From positions 3,936,501-4,000,500 of the forward strand of contig NZ_JAQNDO010000001.1 of NCBI RefSeq assembly GCF_028369105.1: 64,000 bases of DNA, given 5' to 3'. Shown here in pieces: positions 1 to 8,235 of this stretch. This stretch comes from Polyangium mundeleinium. Lineage in GTDB: Bacteria > Myxococcota_A > Polyangia > Polyangiales > Polyangiaceae. The notes under the pieces are model-generated. The model did no database searches, was not told the DNA's origin, and saw only the letters and a program-made list of their open reading frames with translations. The position numbers and the translations under genes were made by a program. Position 1 is the first letter of the stretch; each line of letters begins with the position of its first letter.

Positions 1-1
1 A

Positions 2-847
2 GCCGATACCGTGTTCTACCAGGGCTACGCCGATCTGTCGGTGCAAGTACAATGCGCGGCTTGCTCGTGCGGACCCGCGTCTTGCACGCTGCCTGGCTCG
101 ATCAACGTCGACTCCGCGAGCTTCTGCCAAGGTGGCAACGCGACCAGCTACCAGGCGCCTCCAGGATGGGACGGGTCGTGCGTCTCACCCGCCGTGCTCC
201 CCTCGGGAAGCTTTTCGTCGATCGAGCTGACGGCCCCCACTGTGACGGGATGCGAGCCGATCGGAGATCCCATCCCCAAGGCCCCGGGCTTCGCGCCTGG
301 CGGGCCTGGAGGGCCTAAATCGTTCGCGAACGGCATCTCTTGGGGGAAGTACGCGAAAGCCTGCCATGGCACGGCAGAAGGGCGTTGTGAGTCCCCGAGC
401 GACACGTGCCTTCCGAGCACCGAGCCACCTCCGCCCGAGTTCAGGCAGTGTGTGCAGTACACGCTGCCGGTCGACGAGGCGAACCTGCCTCAATGTCCCG
501 AGGCGTTCCCCGAGCGGGTCCTGACCTATCGGGGGACGACCGGGAAGGTCGAGTGCTCACCTTGCGAATGCGGGGAGCCTACGGGAGCCAAATGCAGCGC
601 TGCGATCTCCGCTTACCAGGATCCGGCATGTACGGGTCTGCCGATGTCCCTGTTCGAGAACGTTCCCGCAACGCCGACCTGCATCGACTACAGCGGATCT
701 CCGTTCTCGTACGCGCTTGGGTCGATGTCGGCGAAGTGGACCCTGAACGAGCCAGGGACGTGCGAACCGAAGGGCGGGGAGCACGTGGGAGAGGTGAAGG
801 GCATCGATCCGAGGGTCTTCTGCTGTCAGGGCTTGGCTGCGGAGTAG
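2..847 (+). CDS. Cys-rich exported protein, 3' part (partial)
   Basis: The reading frame is open from the window edge to a TAG at 845-847, so the true start lies upstream; the GTG at 11 is unlikely to be it. The visible 278 residues hold about 20 cysteines in two comparable blocks: CAACSCG near residue 16 and CSPCECG near residue 182. Each is followed by a similar Cys/Pro/Gly-rich segment, which suggests two copies of a disulphide-stabilised module. A Pro-rich linker (STEPPPPEF) lies between them. No catalytic motif or membrane segment is seen. Proteins of this look are common among large myxobacterial secreted or outer-surface proteins. Function is unknown. The coding call is firm, the extracellular location is inferred from cysteine content. 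Confidence 0.7.
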   Translation, partial: ADTVFYQGYADLSVQVQCAACSCGPASCTLPGSINVDSASFCQGGNATSYQAPPGWDGSCVSPAVLPSGSFSSIELTAPTVTGCEPIGDPIPKAPGFAPGGPGGPKSFANGISWGKYAKACHGTAEGRCESPSDTCLPSTEPPPPEFRQCVQYTLPVDEANLPQCPEAFPERVLTYRGTTGKVECSPCECGEPTGAKCSAAISAYQDPACTGLPMSLFENVPATPTCIDYSGSPFSYALGSMSAKWTLNEPGTCEPKGGEHVGEVKGIDPRVFCCQGLAAE

Positions 848-984
848 CGCCAGTCCACCTCATTTCGGCGAGCTGACCGAGCGAGCCACGACGAAACGAC
901 AGGAACTGCCATGCGAGCCACCGTCCTCTGCCGCATGGTGAGACCGCGGCGGCGGGATGGAACGGGCAGCGCCACGAAGGTGCG

Positions 985-1027
985 TGTCTCCCTCGGGGGG
1001 AGACAGAATCTGTCTCCCGGGAGACAG
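985..1027. promoter_or_regulatory. Paired operator-like palindromes in 848-1185 intergenic region
   Basis: The 338-bp gap before the serine hydrolase gene holds no gene but two adjacent inverted repeats. The first is TGTCTCCC-tcggg-GGGAGACA (985-1005). The second is a perfect 18-bp palindrome, CTGTCTCCCGGGAGACAG (1010-1027). Centres are about 23.5 bp apart, near two helical turns. They lie about 160 bp upstream of the ATG at 1186. The same TGTCT...AGACA core recurs three times at 7770-7832. A dimeric repressor or activator site is the simplest reading; a DNA repeat family is the alternative. Confidence 0.5.
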
Positions 1028-1185
1028 CGCTGGCCGGCGCCGCGCGACGAATAGGCCGGGGAACGCGCAGGCCGCGCTGGCATGCGCGTTGCGATGCGCT
1101 CCAGCACGGCCGCCTGTGCGACGCATAGCGACCATTCCCGCCCAGCGCCCCCTCGAGGGCTCCCCTTTTTGACACGAGATCGACC

Positions 1186-3936
1186 ATGAAACGTATTTCG
1201 ATCGAGCGCAGCTCTTCCTGTCGGGCCGTGGCTGCAGCCGGCGCGGCCACCGTCTGCCTGCTCGCCGCATCGCCGAGCCGCGCGGAGAGCCCGGTCGTTC
1301 ATCACAACGACGCGATAATGGCCTCGGTGCTCAACGACGCGCGCAGCGCCTACCCGGAGATCCCCGGCATCGCCGCGGCCGTGATCATCGATAATGACAT
1401 CTACCTTGCCGCGCGTGGCGTCCGGCATCGTGTCTTGCAGACGCCGCTCCAGGAGACAGACGCCTTCCAGCTCGGCTCGGTGTCCAAGACGCTGACCGGC
1501 GCCCTGCTCGCGAAGGAGGTCGACCTCGGCAACCTGTCGTGGAATACGACGCTCTTCACCTCGCTGCCGGATATCTTCCTCGGCGTGCCGTCGAGCCCCT
1601 ACCTCCATGTGACCGCCGCCCAGCTCTCGGCGCACACGAGCGGCACGCCGTACGATACCTCGGCCCACGTGAACGGCGTCGGCGGCGCCGCCAACGATTA
1701 TGTCTCCGTGGCGAACTTGAGCACCCGCCGCCTCAACTACGCCCACGACGCGATCCTGGATACCCCCCTCTTCTCCCCCGGGACCGGGGTCAGCTACGAT
1801 GGCAGCCATATCCTCGCCGTCGCGATGATGGAGCGGGCGACGGGCAACTCGTACGAGACCCTGATGCAGGCCCTGCTCTTCGCGCCACTCGGAATGACCT
1901 ACGCCAAGTGGGCGCCCGACGCCGTCGAGCATAGCTGGAGCGGGAGCGGCGCCCCCGTCCCGCATAGCTCCGCGACCGTGGGGCTGCGCAGCCCCGTGGG
2001 CGGCGTCAGCGCCTCGATCGAGGACGTGGCGCGCTTCGCCCACATGTCCCTGTGGCGCCCGCAGGACGCGACGCACTTCTACTCGGCGAGCGCGCGGGAC
2101 GCGATCCGCACGGCCGTGAAGGGGAGCAACTACAGCCCCGGCTTCTCCGTCGACGTGAACAACAGGGCCGGCGGGCTCGAGCTCTGGCACACTGGCTCGA
2201 ATGGGTCGAACTGGTCCATCATCGCCATCTGGCCAAACCGCAAGATGGCCATCGTGGTGCTCACCAACTACGCCCACGATTTCAATGCGGCCGGGGCTGG
2301 GTGGGTGTACAACCAGATCGCGGACTACGCCGCCATCGCCTGGCCCAACGTGATTACACAGACGTTCCCCAATACCGGCGCGACGACCTACCAGGCCACG
2401 GTGGCGTCGGCGGTGGACGGGAACGGAAACCAGGCCGTCTACGGCGCGGGCTACGAGGCGACCAAGGCCTTCGACGGCAACTACAGCACGCGCTGGGCGT
2501 CGCCGGCCGGCGTCACCGACGCGACCCTCAACGTGACCCTGCCCGCGGCGAGCACGGTCTCGCGCGCGGTGATCAACGAGGCCGGTCCGTTCGCCAAGGC
2601 GGGGACGTCAGCGCAGGAGTTCCGGGTCCAGCATTTCGACCTGTACGTGTCCACCGGCACCTCGACCTACCTCGCGGCGTCCGGTGACCATATCGGGCCC
2701 AATCTCCAGATCCCGCTCAACCTCGATGCGCCGCGCGCAGGTTCGACACGAACGCCGCGATCCGGGCGCGGACCTTTGCCTCGAGGACGCGAGGCCGCCG
2801 CTCCCCGCGAGGCCGCGCCGCGGCGCGGATCGACTGTCCTCGCTCCCCGCGAGGAGCGCCGCGGCGCGATCGATGTCCCATGCGGCGATCCGCAGCGCCC
2901 GGCAGATGAGCTGCCGGAGGTGCAGATCCGCGCGCTGCCGGTTGCCCTGGTACGCAGGATCCCGGCCGCACGCCGTGGGGCTGAAGCGGTGCTTGCGCAG
3001 GAGCGCGAGGCGCGCCCGCTCCTCCTGCGTCAGCGCGTCAGGCGCGCCGCGCGGGCTCGACGTCACGGCCTGGCCGACGTCGCCCTTGAGCTCAGGAGGC
3101 AGCTCGACGTAGCGCCCGCGGCCCTCGAGCACCGCGCGGAGGAGCAGGGCGTCGAGCTCGCGCACATGGGTCGTGTAACGACGTTGAACGAAAGCCGACA
3201 TCAGGACGGGCGAGACGCGCGGCGCGAGCGTCGACTGGTGCGCCTCGCCCACCAGGCCATGGCGTTCGGGCACGCCCGCGTTCGGGTAGTTGCGCTGGTT
3301 GCCGAAGAGCTCGGCGTCGGCCAGGCCCTCGGGGATGGTGGCCGCGTTGCGCGAGACCAAAGGGCGTCGGCCGCGCGCCGATCGCGCGTGGATCGCGCCG
3401 GCCACCAGCTCCTTGCCGGAGCCGCTCTCGCCCAGGATGAGCACATGCGCGTGGTGACGCGCGACAGCGGCGATGCGGTGGCGGAGGTCCCAGAGGATCG
3501 GGCTCTCGCCGACCATGCCGAAGGCGTCCGCCTCGCCGAAGGCGTGGAGCGGGGCGTCGAGATCCTCGGTCTGCGCGGGGCGGATGGGCGCGCGGTGGAC
3601 GCAGAGCAGGAGCAGCTCGTTGCGCAGCTCGATGACCTCCCCCGGCGCGACGGAGGCGTGGGTCACCTCGCGCCTGCCGTACACCAGCGGGCACGAGCCC
3701 ACATTCTCGATCTCGAGCCCGCCGCTCGCAGTCGATGCAAGGCGAAGCTGCGCCCGCGAGATCCGCGGACACACGAGCGGCCCCGTCGGCACGAGCGCGC
3801 CTGGGCGCTGGCGCACGAGGAAGACGCGCCGCTCCGCCACGCCGAGCCGGTCATCGCCCCGCCCGAAGATCCACCGGCCGGGGTCGCCCGTGGGGATCAG
3901 CAGCGCCTCCCCGATCCGGGCCGGCTCGTGCCGTGA
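1186..3936 (+). CDS. Serine hydrolase (class C beta-lactamase fold) with cut discoidin-like C-terminal domain
   Basis: An exported serine hydrolase of the class C beta-lactamase / D-alanyl carboxypeptidase superfamily. Residues 1-33 form a signal peptide ending SRA. The nucleophile motif SVSK is at 98-101, a YDGS variant of the YxN motif at 204-207, and HTG (in place of KTG) at 335-337. Residues about 400-512 form a discoidin-like beta domain related to the end of the kinase at 4122-5900. The protein should stop shortly after residue 512 (about base 2722). Instead the frame runs on for 404 Arg/Ala-rich codons that are antisense to a decayed FHA activator, so only about 1186-2722 is native and the last part of the discoidin domain is lost. 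Substrate is unknown; peptide or ester hydrolysis outside the cytoplasm is inferred. Confidence 0.75.
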   Translation: MKRISIERSSSCRAVAAAGAATVCLLAASPSRAESPVVHHNDAIMASVLNDARSAYPEIPGIAAAVIIDNDIYLAARGVRHRVLQTPLQETDAFQLGSVSKTLTGALLAKEVDLGNLSWNTTLFTSLPDIFLGVPSSPYLHVTAAQLSAHTSGTPYDTSAHVNGVGGAANDYVSVANLSTRRLNYAHDAILDTPLFSPGTGVSYDGSHILAVAMMERATGNSYETLMQALLFAPLGMTYAKWAPDAVEHSWSGSGAPVPHSSATVGLRSPVGGVSASIEDVARFAHMSLWRPQDATHFYSASARDAIRTAVKGSNYSPGFSVDVNNRAGGLELWHTGSNGSNWSIIAIWPNRKMAIVVLTNYAHDFNAAGAGWVYNQIADYAAIAWPNVITQTFPNTGATTYQATVASAVDGNGNQAVYGAGYEATKAFDGNYSTRWASPAGVTDATLNVTLPAASTVSRAVINEAGPFAKAGTSAQEFRVQHFDLYVSTGTSTYLAASGDHIGPNLQIPLNLDAPRAGSTRTPRSGRGPLPRGREAAAPREAAPRRGSTVLAPREERRGAIDVPCGDPQRPADELPEVQIRALPVALVRRIPAARRGAEAVLAQEREARPLLLRQRVRRAARARRHGLADVALELRRQLDVAPAALEHRAEEQGVELAHMGRVTTLNESRHQDGRDARRERRLVRLAHQAMAFGHARVRVVALVAEELGVGQALGDGGRVARDQRASAARRSRVDRAGHQLLAGAALAQDEHMRVVTRDSGDAVAEVPEDRALADHAEGVRLAEGVERGVEILGLRGADGRAVDAEQEQLVAQLDDLPRRDGGVGHLAPAVHQRARAHILDLEPAARSRCKAKLRPRDPRTHERPRRHERAWALAHEEDAPLRHAEPVIAPPEDPPAGVARGDQQRLPDPGRLVP

Positions 3937-4050
3937 CCACAAGATGACCAGCCCATCCATCTCGAGCCCGGCGTGGGAGGCTCCAGGATCCGAGAGGCTC
4001 GTGGGCGGGAGGGTGGAGTGATCGAGGGTTCCGGCGGGGGCTCTCGGCAT
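2717..4050 (-). pseudogene. Decayed FHA-domain sigma-54-dependent activator
   Basis: Read on the minus strand from ATG 4050. An N-terminal FHA domain is recognisable (FGRGDD, then RISRAQL, then ENVGS). It is followed by the start of a sigma-54 AAA+ domain with Walker A GESGSGKE. After the GLVGEAH segment the frame jumps to YTTHVRELDALL, which normally lies about 100 residues later. The Walker B and arginine-finger region is therefore deleted. The C-terminal helix region continues (NRQRADLHLRQLI, WDIDRAAALLAG). Around 2800-2877, next to an imperfect tandem duplication of about 40 bp, it shifts frame and ends as KVRARIAAFVSNLR at 2717. It cannot be a working ATPase. It meets the truncated serine hydrolase tail to tail, so both were damaged at one junction. 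Confidence 0.75.
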
Positions 4051-4121
4051 GCGGCGCGGATGCGCCCGCACGCTATCCGACGGAGGTGGGCTCCGCAAGA
4101 CACGGGGGCACGGGCATCAGG

Positions 4122-5900
4122 CTAGGGCACGAATTCAACTTCGTAGAGGCTCGGTCCGTCGGTGCTCTCCATCTTGAGCCACACGCTCTGGATATCGTGG
4201 TAGCGCTGGTCGAGCCGGATCTCCCGTCGAGGACCGATGTCCTTTCCAGACGCGACCTGCCACTCGTTCGTGCCGTTGGAGAGCCACAGCTCCCAGCCGC
4301 GCACGCGGAACTCGAGATCCTCCCACAAGAGCTGCACCACCGTGTCGGAGATCGCCCGCTTTGGCAGCGGGCCGCGCTCGAAGAGCACCGCGGCCGAGAT
4401 CGTGCTCGGCGCGCGCAGGGTGACGGTGAGTATCGAGCTTGTCACGTCGTAGGGCGCGGCCCAATACGTCCCGTGATCGCCGTCGAAGGCCGCGACCGTG
4501 GGGAAGTCTTCGGTGTACCGGCAGTCGGCGGCCGCGATCCCCGCACACTCGGTCCGCACGCGCGCGATCGGCAGCGCGGATCGGATGCTCCTCGTCGCGC
4601 TCGCGGCCGCGCCGGGATTGGCGCTGGGATCGGCGTCCGGCGCTGCAGACGCCGTCGGCGCAGAGGTGTGACCCGCGGCGAGCTTTGCCTCCACCGTGGC
4701 GCCGATGACCGCGGCCGCGGCCACGGCGGCGATCACCAGCGCGCGCGACGCCGCAGAGCGCCGCGGAGGGATTGACGGTGCGCCCGCCACGGGCGAGTTT
4801 GCCACCTGCTGCTCGGCGGCGGCCGGCAATGCGGCGCTGTTGCGCTCCTGCCGGTTGGCGTCGGCCCATGACGGCTCGGCGGAGGGCGCGGTCCCCCGGC
4901 CGGTGTCGGAGGGGTCTGCCGTGCCATCGAAGGTCGAGGAAGAGGGCTCGGCCGCGGCTTCGTCGAGCGGCGCGTCCTCGGGGGCCGCGGGTGTGGCGAG
5001 GATGAGCGCGATGCGTTGCGCGGAGGTGCGCGCGTGCTCCGGCGCGACGTCGGCCAGCGCCGTGGCGAGCTCGGCCACGTCGGCGTAGCGGTCCACGGGA
5101 TCGGGCCGCAAGCACCGCTGGACGATCGCCTCGAGCGCGGGCGGCGCGCCCGGGAGCGCGTCGCGGAGCGGCGGCGCCCCGCGGAGGATGAGCTCGTGGA
5201 TCTCGAGGATCGATCTCGCCGGGAAGGGCGGCGCGCCGGTGAGCAGCGTGTACAGGGTGGCGCCGAGGGCCCAGAGGTCGGCGCGCGCGTCGATCGTGCG
5301 CGACGCGCGCATCTGCTCGGGTGCCATGTACAGCGGCGAACCCACCATCGCGTTCGATTCGGTGAACTGCAGGTCCGCGCCGTCGGCCGCGACGCTGACG
5401 CGCTTGGAGATGCCGAAGTCGATGACCTTCACCAGGGGCGAGCCGTCGGCGCGGCGGACGAGGAAGAGGTTCCCGGGCTTGATGTCGCGGTGTACCAGGC
5501 CGAGCGCGTGCGCCTCGGCGAGCGCCTCCGCGGCCTGCAGGATGTACCCGACGGCCGCGTCGATGGGCAGCGGTCCGCCCCTGGCGAGCGCCGCGCCGAG
5601 GTCCTGGCCGTCCAGGTACTCCATGACCAGGTAGGGCTCGCCGGTCTCGAGCGCGCCGACGTCGAAGACCCGGGCGACGTGCTCGCTGCGGATCCGCATG
5701 GCGGCGCGCCCCTCGCGCGCGAGGCGCGCCGCGACGTCGCTGCGCAGGATCATCCGCGCGATGGGGAACTTGATGGCCACGCGCTCGCCGAGGTGGAGGT
5801 GCCTCGCGGCGACGACAACGCCCATGCCGCCGCGGCCGAGGACGCGCTCGACGCGGTACTTGCCAGAGATGATGCTCCCGACGCGAGCTTCCGCATCCAT
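4122..5900 (-). CDS. Membrane Ser/Thr protein kinase with C-terminal discoidin-like domain
   Basis: A eukaryotic-type (Hanks) protein kinase of 592 residues from ATG 5900; a longer frame to 6110 exists, but its first 70 codons look non-coding. The glycine loop GRGGMG is at 22-27, the catalytic lysine is in VAIKF (K44), the catalytic loop is HRDIKPGN near 135, and DFG lies near 157. The activation segment carries GSPLYMAPEQ. A low-complexity Ala/Pro/Ser linker leads to one membrane helix near 390. The rest is a presumably periplasmic domain of about 150 residues resembling the C-terminal domain of the serine hydrolase at 1186, including a shared IGP motif before the last strand. It probably senses an extracytoplasmic ligand and phosphorylates cytoplasmic targets; neither is known. 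A small membrane protein gene lies just upstream on the same strand. Confidence 0.88.
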   Translation of the reverse strand: MDAEARVGSIISGKYRVERVLGRGGMGVVVAARHLHLGERVAIKFPIARMILRSDVAARLAREGRAAMRIRSEHVARVFDVGALETGEPYLVMEYLDGQDLGAALARGGPLPIDAAVGYILQAAEALAEAHALGLVHRDIKPGNLFLVRRADGSPLVKVIDFGISKRVSVAADGADLQFTESNAMVGSPLYMAPEQMRASRTIDARADLWALGATLYTLLTGAPPFPARSILEIHELILRGAPPLRDALPGAPPALEAIVQRCLRPDPVDRYADVAELATALADVAPEHARTSAQRIALILATPAAPEDAPLDEAAAEPSSSTFDGTADPSDTGRGTAPSAEPSWADANRQERNSAALPAAAEQQVANSPVAGAPSIPPRRSAASRALVIAAVAAAAVIGATVEAKLAAGHTSAPTASAAPDADPSANPGAAASATRSIRSALPIARVRTECAGIAAADCRYTEDFPTVAAFDGDHGTYWAAPYDVTSSILTVTLRAPSTISAAVLFERGPLPKRAISDTVVQLLWEDLEFRVRGWELWLSNGTNEWQVASGKDIGPRREIRLDQRYHDIQSVWLKMESTDGPSLYEVEFVP

Positions 5901-5976
5901 AAGCTGCCTCGTATAGCGCGGAACGTAGGTGAAGTGACGCGAAGGAGCAGCATTCCAGCCCCGCTTCCGCCGGGCG

Positions 5977-6135
5977 TCAGGGCGCCTGGCCCTCGACGAG
6001 GCGGGCGCCCCCGACGACGAGCGCCACGAGCAACCCGATGAGGGCGAGAAGCACGAGGAACGGCCAATTCTTAAATGGAATGGTGCCAGCCAATGGTTCG
6101 ATACGCGCACCGCGCGAAGTCGACGGTTCCGTCAT
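5977..6135 (-). CDS. Small single-helix membrane protein
   Basis: A 52-residue ORF too short for most gene callers. ATG 6135 is preceded by GAGG eight bases upstream. It starts MTEPSTSRGARIEPLAG, has one hydrophobic helix (roughly residues 25-43, FLVLLALIGLLVALVVGG) and ends LVEGQAP. It lies 76 bp upstream of the kinase gene on the same strand, so the two may form an operon. Function is unknown; a partner or regulator of the kinase is one possibility. The ribosome site, helix and codon use support a real gene, but there is no homology evidence. Confidence 0.5.
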   Translation of the reverse strand: MTEPSTSRGARIEPLAGTIPFKNWPFLVLLALIGLLVALVVGGARLVEGQAP

Positions 6136-6158
6136 CGTGTTGCCTCGGAGTGAACGCT

Positions 6159-6320
6159 AGAGCGCCGAACGGTTCGGCGCTCTGCGAGATCGCGAAGCGA
6201 ACTCGCCTCGGGGGGTGAATCGACCGGGCTTTGCCCGGGCGAGAGGGGGACGCGAGGCGTCCCCCTCGGGACAAAAGAGCTAGAACATCGAGCGGTTGTT
6301 AAACCGATCGATGTTCTAGC
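6159..6320. repeat. Cluster of four perfect hairpins in the 6136-6551 gap
   Basis: The 416-bp gap between divergent genes holds no ORF but four perfect inverted repeats in 162 bp. First, 12-bp arms around one base (6159-6183, arm AGAGCGCCGAAC). Second, a 6-bp stem with loop TTT (6224-6238). Third, a 10-bp stem with loop GAG (6244-6266, arm AGGGGGACGC). Fourth, 13-bp arms GCTAGAACATCGA at 6279-6291 and 6308-6320 enclosing a 5-bp inner stem. None has a U-run, so simple terminators are unlikely. They may be stacked operators or a mobile palindromic repeat. Confidence 0.55.
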
Positions 6321-6551
6321 AACAAGGGGCCGAGCCTGAACCCCAGACCCTTGCAGGCGGAAGCCCGTACCTCGTGGGGCGGGCCCGGCGCCTGGGCCCA
6401 CGCCCACCCATTTTCGTCAGGGAAATCGCTCCCGCCCGGTTGGCATCAAACTTGAAAAGCCTCCTCGAAGCCACGCGCAGGACATGGATGCTTGCGCTTC
6501 GGCCATGTCGCCAGAGGGTCGATACCTCTGACGCGTCGAAAGGACCGTTTC

Positions 6552-7223
6552 ATGAACCGTTGGACGATGACGATGATGATGATCCTGGGGGCGACCTCCC
6601 TCGGGGTGGCAGGCTGCACGGCGGACGCCTCGGACGAGCTCGCCTCGGACGAGCTCGCCTCGGGTGAGCGCGTGGACGAGGCGGAAGAGGCGCTCATCAC
6701 TCCGATCTACACCATGCCCACGTTCACCCCGCCCGCGTTCCCCTCCTGGTCCTCGTCGTCCGGCTGGACCAGCGACGTCCTCATCATCCACAAGGTGCAG
6801 AACACGGCGACCAAGTGGGCCACCTTCTACGCTTTCGCTGACTTCTCCCAGTTCGAGGGGCCGTATAACGCCGACAACATCACCGGTTGCCTCAATTCTT
6901 ACATCACGGTGTCCGTCCGCACGAGCACCTCGAGCAGCGGCACGTTGAGCGCGGCCGACACCACACCCGACAACTCCGAAGAGGCAGGCAGCTACGGCAA
7001 GAAGTTCTATGCGACGCCCAGCGTTGGCTTCAATGCGGCAAACCAGCTCGTCATCCTGGGTTGCGGCGTGACCTTCGCGGTGGGCGATTGCGACCGGTAC
7101 GAGTTCGCGTCGAACGAGAACTACGTGCAGTTCGAGGTGTACGGGATCGGCGGCGACGGCACGGCCGGCCAGTTGTACACCCAGATCGACCACAAAACCC
7201 CGAACATCGCAAACTGTCCCTGA
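6552..7223 (+). CDS. Secreted lipoprotein of unknown function
   Basis: The start is taken at ATG 6552, with AAAGGA ten bases upstream. It begins MNRWTMTMMMILGATSLGVAGC, a lipoprotein signal with lipobox GVAGC. The mature region opens with a short acidic tandem repeat (SDELA twice), then a Pro/Ser-rich stretch. A globular domain of about 150 residues follows, with few charges and several cysteines (ITGCLN, ILGCGV, VGDCD, IANCP). No known domain is recognised. It is monocistronic, with the hairpin cluster upstream. Surface location is inferred from the lipobox; the function is unknown. Confidence 0.75.
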   Translation: MNRWTMTMMMILGATSLGVAGCTADASDELASDELASGERVDEAEEALITPIYTMPTFTPPAFPSWSSSSGWTSDVLIIHKVQNTATKWATFYAFADFSQFEGPYNADNITGCLNSYITVSVRTSTSSSGTLSAADTTPDNSEEAGSYGKKFYATPSVGFNAANQLVILGCGVTFAVGDCDRYEFASNENYVQFEVYGIGGDGTAGQLYTQIDHKTPNIANCP

Positions 7224-7769
7224 CCAGCACCCGTCCACGGGGCAGCGCCATGCAAGGCGCCCGCTTCACCGGCGGCGGCTTCCAGGTGCCATAACGCACG
7301 GCCTGCCTGGGCCAGTACATCCGCGACCGGGAGCATCCCTGCGGCCCGCTTCAGCGCGTCGCCGTACGGGCGCCCCGTCAACACGGTGAGCGTCCAGGCG
7401 TGAAGCCCCGGAGAGCCCTCGACGTTTGGGAGGGCTCCCCGGGGCGTGCGCGCTCCCTCCGCGATCGTCGGCCGGAGCGTGCTCCCGCAGCCATAGCCGC
7501 GGCTGCGGCCGTGACTTTCCCCTGAACGAGTACCGCCAGAAGAGCGGCCCGCGGATCCGCCCCGGGACGGGCCCAAAGGGCGGCATGCGCCCGGGAAGTT
7601 GCAAATGGGGCCGATCCGTCATCCGCGAGACGCCCTTTCTCCGGCTGCCCCTTCCAGTCGACGTTCATCGAACAAGACCCGGACCAGCGCCTATCCTTCG
7701 AGCTGGGTGCAGGATCGATCCAAGGACGGCGGGGGACCGCTCGGTCGCAGGGGGCATGCCGGAGAGCCC

Positions 7770-7832
7770 ATGTCTTCCGGCGAGACGTTTTGTGTCTTGC
7801 CGGAAGACACCTCATGTCTTCCGGCAAGACAT
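7770..7832. promoter_or_regulatory. Triple array of TGTCTT-CCGG-AAGACA palindromes at 22-bp spacing
   Basis: Three copies of one near-palindrome lie in a row: A (7771-7787, TGTCTTCCGGCGAGACG), B (7792-7810, GTGTCTTGCCGGAAGACAC) and C (7814-7832, ATGTCTTCCGGCAAGACAT). The cores of B and C are reverse complements of each other. The centres at 7779, 7801 and 7823 are exactly 22 bp apart, so all three face one side of the helix. The surrounding stretch 7224-7845 has no gene I can defend; a minus-strand frame around 7300-7400 looks weakly coding. The array sits just before a transposase remnant. The core resembles the pair at 985-1027. Confidence 0.5.
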
Positions 7833-7845
7833 GAGAGCGCCGTCG

Positions 7846-8082
7846 ATCGAGGATCTGCAGATGCGCCATGGGCGCAAGAGCAAATCGAAGGGACGCGAAG
7901 CGCTCCGGCAGCGAGTCCACGTCGAACATCGACTCGCTCATCTCTCCCATAAGCAAGGGCCTCGCGCCCGCTATCTTGGTCTACGCAAGAACCTGTTCGA
8001 CCTGAGGCGCCACTACGCCGTGCTCAACCTGGAGAGCATCCACCGGCACGGCGGCATCCTGGCCATGCACAACGCCACGTAA
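7846..8082 (+). pseudogene. Transposase remnant (IS1182/DDE_Tnp_1-like)
   Basis: Only conserved pieces of a DDE transposase survive. MRHGRKSKSK comes from the segment before the second catalytic Asp. After an internal deletion it is joined to the C-terminal block RVHVEHRLAHLSHKQG, ARYLGLRKNLFDLRR and NLESIHR, which carries the region of the last catalytic Glu. The frame upstream of 7846 is not transposase-like. No terminal inverted repeats could be defined. It is an old, non-functional insertion that marks this stretch as a landing zone. The stretch 8083-8235 downstream holds nothing recognisable. Confidence 0.65.
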
Positions 8083-8235
8083 CTTCATGGGAAGCGAACG
8101 GGTTGGCGCTCGAGTCCCCTCATGGGGACGAACGTGTCCTAACGACGATCCGTCGCGCGAACCTGCGGCTGTGGTGGCTCCGGGGCCAAGACGCATCGGC
8201 CCTGGACGTCGGGCGGGATGGGGCGGGTCAGGACC

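Noticed and set aside
2723-3936. The second half of the long plus-strand frame beginning at 1186
   Set aside because: It is Arg/Ala/Glu-rich without domains and is antisense to clear FHA and AAA+ sequence on the minus strand, so it is treated as read-through and not a fusion domain.
7266-7622. Minus-strand frame with LTGRPYGDALKRAAGMLPVA
   Set aside because: It reads slightly protein-like but has no start signal, no domain and frame changes; it may be a remnant, but I cannot support a gene.
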